7,910 bases of DNA from JANNFX01 sp031380225 (GTDB lineage Bacteria; Pseudomonadota; Alphaproteobacteria; Rhizobiales; Hyphomicrobiaceae): contig JANNFX010000167.1 of the NCBI GenBank assembly GCA_031380225.1, positions 1 through 7,910 on the forward strand, written 5' to 3'. Each line of letters begins with the position of its first letter. The stretch's first letter is position 1. This document shows, piece by piece, positions 1 to 4,782 of the stretch. The notes under the pieces were generated by a model. That model was not told where the DNA came from. It saw only the letters and a program-made list of their open reading frames with translations, and made no database searches. The position numbers and the translations under genes are program-made.

Positions 1-557
1 ATCGACAAGGTTGCGTTGTTGCTGACCGTTAAGCCAGCGTTGGTCAACAGCCCGACCGTGATGCCGGTGTCCATCGTCAGCGTTGTTCCGGTGCCGTCGA
101 CAAGCACGCTGCTGCCGTTGGCGGTTTGCCCGCCGATATACATCGCCGCCGTCACGTCGGTGACGTCGATAGTCATATCGGCGCCGCCCGTCAAATTGAG
201 GGTGCCCTTTTCACTCTGTCCGATCAGCGCGTTTTCGTTAGAGACCGACAAAGTGGCCCCGGTGCTGAACGTCGCGGCGGCATTGTTGCGAATCTGGAAT
301 GTGGTCAAGTAGTCGGTGCCAGCCTCGTTGATCCCAACCGCATTGAAGGCGCCAGCAAACGTGGTGTTGGCCAGCACTTCAATAAAGCCCGCGGTGCCTG
401 GTCCGCTGATGACCTGCCCAGCCGAGCCGGTTATAATCGCGAAATCCGCGGCGCCGGGTGCATTCAGCGAGGGGTTGTTCCCGGTCGTGACATTGTTCCA
501 TTTGCCGGGCGCGTTGAACGCGCCGTTGCCGCCGAGCCAAAGCAAAACATCTGACAT
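1..557 (-). CDS. Beta-strand-repeat secreted/surface protein, N-terminal part (runs off left edge)
   Basis: The frame is open from an ATG at 557 to the left edge: 185 codons with no stop, so the gene is partial at its 3' end. GGAGG sits 5 nt before this ATG; a second ATG just upstream is out of frame. The product begins MSDVLLWLGGNGAFNAPGKW and is rich in Gly, Thr, Asn and Ala. From about residue 85 short strands recur with the pattern IG..G.L.L/V.G.G..LT (NALIGQSEKGTLNLTG, SSVLVDGTGTTLTM, ITVGLLTNAGLTVSNNATLS). Such repeats are typical of beta-helix passenger domains in autotransporters and type I-secreted adhesins. No signal peptide is visible, which favours type I secretion through a C-terminal signal beyond the window; a classical autotransporter would need a Sec signal. 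The downstream RTX gene on the same strand supports an extracellular role. The repeat class is fairly sure; the exact function is unknown. Confidence 0.75.
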   Translation of the reverse strand, partial: MSDVLLWLGGNGAFNAPGKWNNVTTGNNPSLNAPGAADFAIITGSAGQVISGPGTAGFIEVLANTTFAGAFNAVGINEAGTDYLTTFQIRNNAAATFSTGATLSVSNENALIGQSEKGTLNLTGGADMTIDVTDVTAAMYIGGQTANGSSVLVDGTGTTLTMDTGITVGLLTNAGLTVSNNATLS

Positions 558-700
558 CGCATCCTCCAAGACACAACGGCCGCTGCGGGCAAGCTGGAGC
601 GAAAATACCAAATGGGGTCACGGCAATTGAAGCCGGACCGGCAGTTGCTCAAACGTCAGCTACCTTCGGGGCGGCCGCCTATGGAACCGTGGAAACGTTG

Positions 701-721
701 CAGCGCTCATAACCAGCGCTG
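701..721. repeat. 7-bp inverted repeat in the leader of the left-hand gene
   Basis: CAGCGCT (701-707) and AGCGCTG (715-721) are perfect inverted copies separated by 7 nt. They lie between the candidate promoter and the start codon of the beta-strand-repeat gene. They could form a leader hairpin or a dyad operator. No function can be assigned from sequence alone. Confidence 0.4.
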
Positions 722-744
722 CGATGGTGCCGTAAATATCCCTT

Positions 745-773
745 AAACCTAGCGTGCGTCATCTGATTGTCAA
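745..773 (-). promoter_or_regulatory. Weak sigma-70-like promoter candidate
   Basis: On the minus strand a perfect TTGACA (773-768) is followed after 16-17 nt by a poor -10 (TAGGTT or AGGTTT, 751-745). It points toward the beta-strand-repeat gene and would give a leader of about 180 nt containing the 701-721 dyad. Only the -35 is convincing. Confidence 0.22.
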
Positions 774-896
774 ATGACTTTAGGATGAAGAGCTAGCTTT
801 CACATTATTTTTTGCGCTTGAGGGTTGGGCAAAAGTCTACCTAAACGACAATTTTGCCGGACGCCGCGGTTGGACGAATTGGTGGCGGTGAAATCA

Positions 897-939
897 CAAA
901 CAATAAAGCCCTGGCGGCAGCCTCGGCGCCGCGCAGGGC
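897..939 (-). terminator. Probable rho-independent terminator of the RTX gene
   Basis: Read on the minus strand, GCCCTG and CAGGGC (939-934 and 913-908) pair, extended by GCGGC with GCCGC after a single-base bulge, giving about 11 GC-rich pairs around a 9-nt loop. The stem is followed at once by the T-rich stretch TTTATTGTTTG (907-897). Orientation matches the RTX gene, whose stop is about 400 nt upstream, so the 3' untranslated region would be long. Confidence 0.45.
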
Positions 940-940
940 T

Positions 941-957
941 CTCGATATGATATCGAG
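941..957. repeat. Near-perfect dyad next to the terminator
   Basis: CTCGATAT (941-948) and ATATCGAG (950-957) are perfect 8-bp inverted copies around one central base. The dyad lies one base from the GC-rich terminator stem. On the plus strand it is followed by TTTCGTTTTG, so it could act as a weak terminator in that direction, although no plus-strand gene precedes it. A protein-binding dyad is equally possible. Confidence 0.4.
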
Positions 958-1343
958 TTTCGTTTTGTCTTCGATAACCTGTCCAGCATAGCCGGACGCT
1001 AAGGCAAGGCTCTGAGCCCCTGGCCAAGGGCACGCCCTCGCATGAAACTTTACAACGATGTGTTTGATTGCGGCTGGCGAGTGAGATCGTTTATTGCTAG
1101 CGCGCTCGCCTAACCGCGGCCTGCGCTAAAGCCAGGCCAGAGGTGACTATTGGGTGGCGTCATCCTTCCTCCATCGGCTGTTGAACCGTGCGACGTGCAT
1201 CCTCGCAACACAACGGTGCTGGCAGACCGCGCGATCCTCTTCCGGCGCGTGTTCCTGCGGCGGGGCTCGATCACGCAACGCGTCAGCGACGCCGTCACAA
1301 CTTGGAGTTTGGACCTGCTGTGTTGAGAGTCAAGATGAAATCC

Positions 1344-2894
1344 TTACAAAACGAAATCGCCGCCGGTCAGCACTTTGTGCCCCGCGAGCTCGATCATGAA
1401 GTCAGCCTTGCCATCGCCATTGGTGTCGCCTTCAACGATGGTCTTGGTAGTGCCCTCGAAGCGGTAGTGCAGTTCGCCAGCAATTTTATGGAACGCTGCG
1501 CCGCTGATGAACTTGAAGTTCTGATTGCCAGCAGATTTTGTGCTGGCGTCAATCGTTGACAGATCGATGTCGTCTTGGAGATGCGTGAAATCGCGGATGA
1601 TATCGCTCGTCGTCGATGCCTTGCCGGTTTCGCTGATGCTATTGAAATCAAAGTCATCGAGGCCGGTGCCGCCAGTCATGATATCGCGCCCGGTGCCACC
1701 GGTTAGAATATCGTTGCCAAGCCCACCGGTGAGAATGTCGTTGCCACCGAGGCCCGAAAGCGTGTCGTTACCGGCGAGGCCGAAAATTTTATCAATGTCA
1801 GAGCCGCCGGTCAGGGTGTTGGCTGCGGACGTGCCGGTCAGTGTTTCAGGCGTGACGTTAGTGATGTGAATTTCGATGACTTGAGCGTCCGTACCACCCA
1901 ATTGATCGAATGCTTCTATCATCACCCCGTAGTCCGGATTCAAACTTGTTTGGTCAGTTGCCTCATAGTTAGGGGCGACAATAAAATGCAGTTCGTTGCC
2001 ATTTAAGATCTGAAACGGAGTGTTGCCATCAAAATCCAGAAGAATTCGGAAACCGATCATTTGGCCGGCGTCCGGATCTGTCGCTGTTAAAACAGTCACC
2101 AACGTTGAGTTCTCAGCTATTGTCTTGATCACAGTTCCAACGCCACCGTCTGAGGTGATCGTTGGATTGTGGTTCATGAGTTGGGCTTGTGTGTACGAAA
2201 TGCCGCCAAAGATCAATGTCTCGACGCCTGTGACGTAGTCGGAGCCATCAGGTGAGTCCGTTCGAGCATCTGTGACTGTAATTGCATTGGTAACAAAAGT
2301 AACGATGTAATTTCTCAAGTCTCCCTGCCATTCAGCCGTATCTGTACCTTCACCTCCGCTCAACAGATCGTCCCCGCCGTCGCCAGTCAGGTAGTCGTCA
2401 TCATCGCCGCCGCCGACATAGTCGTCGTCAGCGCCACCCATCAGCACATCATTTCCGCCGAGCCCGTACAGGGTATCATTGCCCTCGTCGCCCATCAGCA
2501 GGTCACTGGCGCCTGCGTATAATTCGGCGCCAGCAAGAGCAACAGTGGCTCCCAATTCGGCAGCCCGGGTCATGATTAGGAAACGGATTTCAAGAGGACC
2601 AACGTCATCTAGCCCGGTGATCGTGTCGTTGCCGAGCCCGCCGTTAATCGCAGAATAGTAGAACAACCACACGCGTGGAGTATTGCCGATGCCCCCAGCA
2701 CCGGAATACTGCAGATCAAAAGTGCTCGTCAGCGTTTCAGATAGATTGCTAGTTACTTCTCTGAACTCACGGCCGCGGTATGACCAGCGGTACTGCATGG
2801 TTGCACCGCTCGGCGGGCGAGTGTCGTAGAATTCGTACCAACCCTCAGTTGACCTGTCGAAAGCGTAGTCTGGCGTATATTGGGAGATAGGCAT
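1344..2894 (-). CDS. RTX-type calcium-binding secreted protein with cadherin-like module
   Basis: This is a complete 516-residue acidic protein. GGAGG lies 6 nt before the ATG at 2894. Residues 1-80 match no family I know. GGxGxDxxx-type nonapeptides begin at about 83-95 (NGGLGNDTITGL), form a six-repeat block at about 134-183, and return at about 353-415 (GLAGNDTL, GLGGNDIL, GGLGNDIL). Between them lie the usual post-RTX segment (185-240, ending VETLIFGGISYTQAQL) and a cadherin-like module (about 243-347, with ATDPDAG and a final strand EIHITNV). The C-terminus (416-516) resembles the serralysin/peptidase M10 C-terminal domain. It contains DFTHLQDDIDLSTIDA, a calcium-loop-like DTNGDGKAD, and an end DFVL typical of type I secretion signals. 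No signal peptide and no HExxH metalloprotease motif are present, so it is probably a non-enzymatic structural or adhesive extracellular protein. Calcium would fold the beta-rolls after export. No type I transporter genes are in the window. Confidence 0.9.
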   Translation of the reverse strand: MPISQYTPDYAFDRSTEGWYEFYDTRPPSGATMQYRWSYRGREFREVTSNLSETLTSTFDLQYSGAGGIGNTPRVWLFYYSAINGGLGNDTITGLDDVGPLEIRFLIMTRAAELGATVALAGAELYAGASDLLMGDEGNDTLYGLGGNDVLMGGADDDYVGGGDDDDYLTGDGGDDLLSGGEGTDTAEWQGDLRNYIVTFVTNAITVTDARTDSPDGSDYVTGVETLIFGGISYTQAQLMNHNPTITSDGGVGTVIKTIAENSTLVTVLTATDPDAGQMIGFRILLDFDGNTPFQILNGNELHFIVAPNYEATDQTSLNPDYGVMIEAFDQLGGTDAQVIEIHITNVTPETLTGTSAANTLTGGSDIDKIFGLAGNDTLSGLGGNDILTGGLGNDILTGGTGRDIMTGGTGLDDFDFNSISETGKASTTSDIIRDFTHLQDDIDLSTIDASTKSAGNQNFKFISGAAFHKIAGELHYRFEGTTKTIVEGDTNGDGKADFMIELAGHKVLTGGDFVL

Positions 2895-2912
2895 CGTCGC
2901 CTCCGAAATAAC

Positions 2913-3014
2913 TTAAAAGTGGCCGTCACAATCAAACGTGGCCTGGAAGGGATCGCCGATAAACTCAAAAGCCCAAGGCGCGACGGGATCCAGAAAACCA
3001 GTGAAGGTTGCCAT
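2913..3014 (-). CDS. 33-residue small ORF just upstream of and in frame with the RTX gene
   Basis: ATG at 3014 is preceded by GGAG with an 8-nt gap and reads 33 codons (beginning MATFTGFLDPVAPWAFEFIG, ending DCDGHF) to a TAA at 2915-2913. It is exactly in frame with the RTX gene: after the TAA come six sense codons and then the RTX start at 2894. MATFTG is a common opening of RTX proteins. Two readings are possible. It may be the original N-terminus of the RTX protein cut off by a nonsense codon, with translation now restarting at 2894. Or it may be a real upstream small ORF coupled to RTX translation. The rest of the peptide resembles nothing I recognise. Confidence 0.35.
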   Translation of the reverse strand: MATFTGFLDPVAPWAFEFIGDPFQATFDCDGHF

Positions 3015-3429
3015 AGCTGCAACTCCGTTATGAAAAAAATGCCGTAAAAAAGCGTTGTCAAGTTTCGTTCAATGCGAGCCCTATTTTTGAAGTTGTAACG
3101 CTCGAACTTCAGCTGATAAAATAGCCGCTTGTGCCCAATTCAGCGTCAGTTCGGTTTATGTCGACTGTAGCCGGCGCCCAAAACGACCAGCTAAAAAATG
3201 AAATCTGTTTAACGTCCGTACACCCCCTGAAATGGACTGTCAAATCGAGTTTAACCGGAAAACGTAGTGCGTCCTCGTTCTGCGATAAGGTCCTGTAACT
3301 AGGCCTTGCGCGAGCTATCGACGTTTTATGTGTGCATTCTGAGTGTTGTGCATCGCTGGCGGATGGAAGGAGCGTCCACGCTGCCGCACGAAATTATTTT
3401 TAACCGCCCACGCCGCCCACCGGCCCACA
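3015..3429. other. Intergenic region upstream of the RTX gene
   Basis: About 415 bp with no supported gene, noticeably more AT-rich than uvrA. On the minus strand two TTGACA hexamers occur (3243-3238 and 3061-3056). Neither has a good -10 at 16-18 nt, and the second is too close to the ribosome binding site of the small ORF to be a normal promoter. A 6-bp inverted repeat, GAAGTT/AACTTC, spans 3089-3110. I found no clear terminator for the DUF5615 gene, which ends at 3430 reading toward this interval. Confidence 0.5.
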
Positions 3430-3747
3430 TCAGCTAACCTCGCGCACCTCGCCGGGCTTGATCGACTCCAACGCCTCGATCAGCTGTGGCACCAGCGGCA
3501 GGAGATCGGCGATCTTGTTGGACTTCGCGCGCAACACAAGGACGGCAATGTTCCGTTCTCGAAAGTTGACCTGCCATGGAATGCCGCGGTCACACGTAAT
3601 CAAGACATCAAATTGACCCTCAATCGCTGCGAGCAGTTCCAAGTCCTCAACGAGGCTCAATCCCAAATAGCGTGCTGTTACGACGTCATGGGAAGGCAGC
3701 GTGTGCCGGAATGGCTGGGGGACGCAGGCATCAAGCACGACCTTCAC
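3430..3747 (-). CDS. DUF5615 PIN-like protein, probable toxin
   Basis: 105 residues beginning at GTG (3747-3745), with GAGG about 4 nt upstream. The sequence fits the DUF5615/PIN-like family. The N-terminal strand is KVVLDACVP with D6, a middle acidic patch EDLELL holds E34, D35 and E37, TCDRG gives D53, and the family's ending is LRAKSNKIADLLPLVPQLIEAL then PGEVREV. These acidic positions correspond to the metal-binding residues of PIN-fold ribonucleases such as VapC. The gene follows the DUF433 gene by 14 nt on the same strand, the usual antitoxin-then-toxin order, so a type II toxin-antitoxin role with RNA as target is likely but inferred. Length is normal and no disruption is visible. Confidence 0.85.
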   Translation of the reverse strand: MKVVLDACVPQPFRHTLPSHDVVTARYLGLSLVEDLELLAAIEGQFDVLITCDRGIPWQVNFRERNIAVLVLRAKSNKIADLLPLVPQLIEALESIKPGEVREVS

Positions 3748-3761
3748 AAGACCTCACGATG

Positions 3762-4001
3762 CTATTCCGCTGCGATAGGTGACTGCGTGACCCCAGCTAT
3801 TAAAGCAGACTTTGAAAGCTTTAGAACGGCTTCTGCATGGGCGCTAGAAACATCGGGAAAATGGTCGAGAAAAACATTTAAGGTTTCGCCGCCCTCCATA
3901 TATTCAAAAAAAGTTTGCACCGGTACGCGCGTGCCAGCAAACACGGGTGTGCCGCCCAGGCGTTTGGGATCGGACGTGATCAGCGGTTCAGGCAGGGCCA
4001 T
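3762..4001 (-). CDS. DUF433 protein, probable antitoxin
   Basis: 79 residues from ATG at 4001, chosen because AGGAG lies 7 nt upstream and because DUF433 proteins usually start a few residues before the core. An in-frame ATG at 4049 would add 16 residues lacking family similarity. The core is ITSDPKRLGGTPVFAGTRVP (residues 8-27), then VQTFFEYMEGGETLNVFLDHFP (28-49), a small helix-turn-helix-like module, then a C-terminal helix (EAVLKLSK). DUF433 proteins are commonly paired with DUF5615 or other PIN-like toxins. This one likely neutralises the downstream partner and may repress its own promoter in the 254-bp divergent spacer. Stop TAG at 3764-3762. Confidence 0.85.
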   Translation of the reverse strand: MALPEPLITSDPKRLGGTPVFAGTRVPVQTFFEYMEGGETLNVFLDHFPDVSSAHAEAVLKLSKSALIAGVTQSPIAAE

Positions 4002-4213
4002 ATTCTCTCTCCTGCGGTCAAGTTTAACATAATGAACCGCCCCACCCAAGCCCTAGACAGCTATGAATCCGCTGAAACTCTGTGGGACAACCCCCAACCC
4101 CACCCGCCGCATTGCCGCCCGGCTGCAGCTCGGCTAGATCATCGGACCATGGCAAAAACACCTAAATCCCCTGCTGATTCCCGCCTCATTTCCGACCCGG
4201 CGTGCTCCATCCT

Positions 4214-4230
4214 GGCGCGCGGCGCGCGCC
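4214..4230. repeat. GC-only inverted repeat upstream of DUF4160
   Basis: GGCGCGC (4214-4220) and GCGCGCC (4224-4230) are perfect inverted arms around GGC, 25 nt before the DUF4160 start. There is no T-tract after it, so a terminator is unlikely. It could be an operator for autoregulation or a leader hairpin affecting translation of the operon. Confidence 0.35.
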
Positions 4231-4255
4231 GAGCCTTAATTCGAAAGGGCCCTCA

Positions 4256-4492
4256 ATGCCCACTGTGATGCGCATTGGCCCCTATCGATTTTTCTTCTAT
4301 TCTGGCGACGGCAATGAGCCGGCGCACATCCACATTGAGCGCGACAGCCAGGTGGCAAAATTCTGGCTCTACCCCGTTCGACTTGCCAAAAGCGGTGGTC
4401 TCGGCCGCGCGGAACTGCGGGAGATCGAAAATTTGATTGTAGAAAATTCTGCGGCACTTGTGGAGGCATGGAATGAGTATTTCGGCGGCTGA
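4256..4492 (+). CDS. DUF4160 protein, probable partner in a toxin-antitoxin-like pair
   Basis: 78 residues from ATG at 4256, preceded by AAAGGG with about a 6-nt gap. An in-frame ATG at 4202 is less likely because the extra 18 residues fall outside the family core and across the GC hairpin. The protein shows the DUF4160 pattern from its first residue: MPTVMRIGPYRFFFYSGDG, then EPAHIHIERD with two conserved histidines, a FWLYPVRLAKSGG segment, and a C-terminal helix ending EAWNEYFGG. Normal length for the family. Its 3' end overlaps the DUF2442 gene by 20 nt, which indicates translational coupling. DUF4160 and DUF2442 genes are commonly neighbours and have been regarded as a putative toxin-antitoxin pair; which member is toxic cannot be told from this sequence. 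Confidence 0.85.
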   Translation: MPTVMRIGPYRFFFYSGDGNEPAHIHIERDSQVAKFWLYPVRLAKSGGLGRAELREIENLIVENSAALVEAWNEYFGG

Positions 4493-4772
4493 ATTTAATC
4501 CTCCCCGGGCAACTCGCGTCAGCGTAACTGACGACACATTGACCGTCGATTTGTCCGATGGGCGGACCCTCGCAGTCCCGTCCACTTGGTATCCCCGCCT
4601 CGTGCATGCCACGGTTGCTGAACGGTCGAATTGGCGCTTGATAGGTGACGGCAGTGGCATTCACTGGCCGGATATCGAGGAAGACTTAAGCGTTGAAGGC
4701 CTGATCGTAGGGCGGCCTTCACGTGAAGCCAGCAGCTCACTCAACCGCTGGCTCGAAGAGCGCAAGAAATAG
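4473..4772 (+). CDS. DUF2442 protein, partner of DUF4160
   Basis: 99 residues from ATG at 4473. GGAGG at 4462-4466 lies 6 nt upstream, inside the end of the DUF4160 gene, which decides this start over an in-frame ATG at 4458. The family core is clear: RVSVTDDTLTVDLSDGRTLAVP, WYPRLVHATVAERSNWRLIG, GIHWPDIEEDLSVEGLIVGRPS. The C-terminal tail is charged (SLNRWLEERKK). It may serve as the antitoxin or regulatory member of the pair, which is inference. The gene ends with TAG 10 nt before the uvrA start, so the three plus-strand genes may share a transcript. Confidence 0.85.
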   Translation: MSISAAEFNPPRATRVSVTDDTLTVDLSDGRTLAVPSTWYPRLVHATVAERSNWRLIGDGSGIHWPDIEEDLSVEGLIVGRPSREASSSLNRWLEERKK

Positions 4773-4782
4773 ATCGGTCTTG

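Larger units (their letters stand above)
558..1343. other. Non-coding interval between two secreted-protein genes
   Basis: These 786 bp contain no reading frame with a recognisable product; the short open frames here are Arg/Ser/Cys-rich and have no family signature. From left to right on the plus strand the interval holds the ribosome binding site and leader of the left-hand gene (558 to about 740), an inverted repeat at 701-721, a weak promoter candidate at 745-773, and a pair of adjacent hairpins at 908-957. The remainder, about 960-1343, would be a long 3' untranslated region of the RTX gene if the terminator call is right. I see nothing else in it. Confidence 0.6.

Noticed and set aside
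612..621. TGGGGTCA near 613-620 as a second copy of the uvrA palindrome
   Set aside because: Only 8 bases match and the inverted half (GACCCC) is missing; chance is likely.
16..630. Several plus-strand frames over the left-hand gene
   Set aside because: Val/Pro/Ala-rich antisense of a Gly/Thr/Asn-rich repeat protein; the minus frame has the start, ribosome binding site and repeat pattern.
1118..1138. GGCCTG/CAGGCC hairpin as a terminator
   Set aside because: Only 6 bp, with no T-tract on either strand.
1110..1559. Short frames on both strands around the RTX 3' end
   Set aside because: Arg/Ser/Cys-rich, no ribosome binding site of note, and partly overlapping the RTX coding sequence.
3056..3061. 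TTGACA as the -35 of the RTX promoter
   Set aside because: The matching -10 position is a T-run and the transcript would begin at the ribosome binding site.
3343..4032. 229-codon plus-strand frame across the DUF433/DUF5615 pair
   Set aside because: It overlaps two genes with clear family matches on the other strand, and its own product matches nothing I know.
4149..4268. 39-codon plus-strand ORF starting MAKTPKSPADSRL before DUF4160
   Set aside because: No good ribosome binding site, out-of-frame overlap with the DUF4160 start, and no similarity I recognise. It could be a leader peptide but is not supported.
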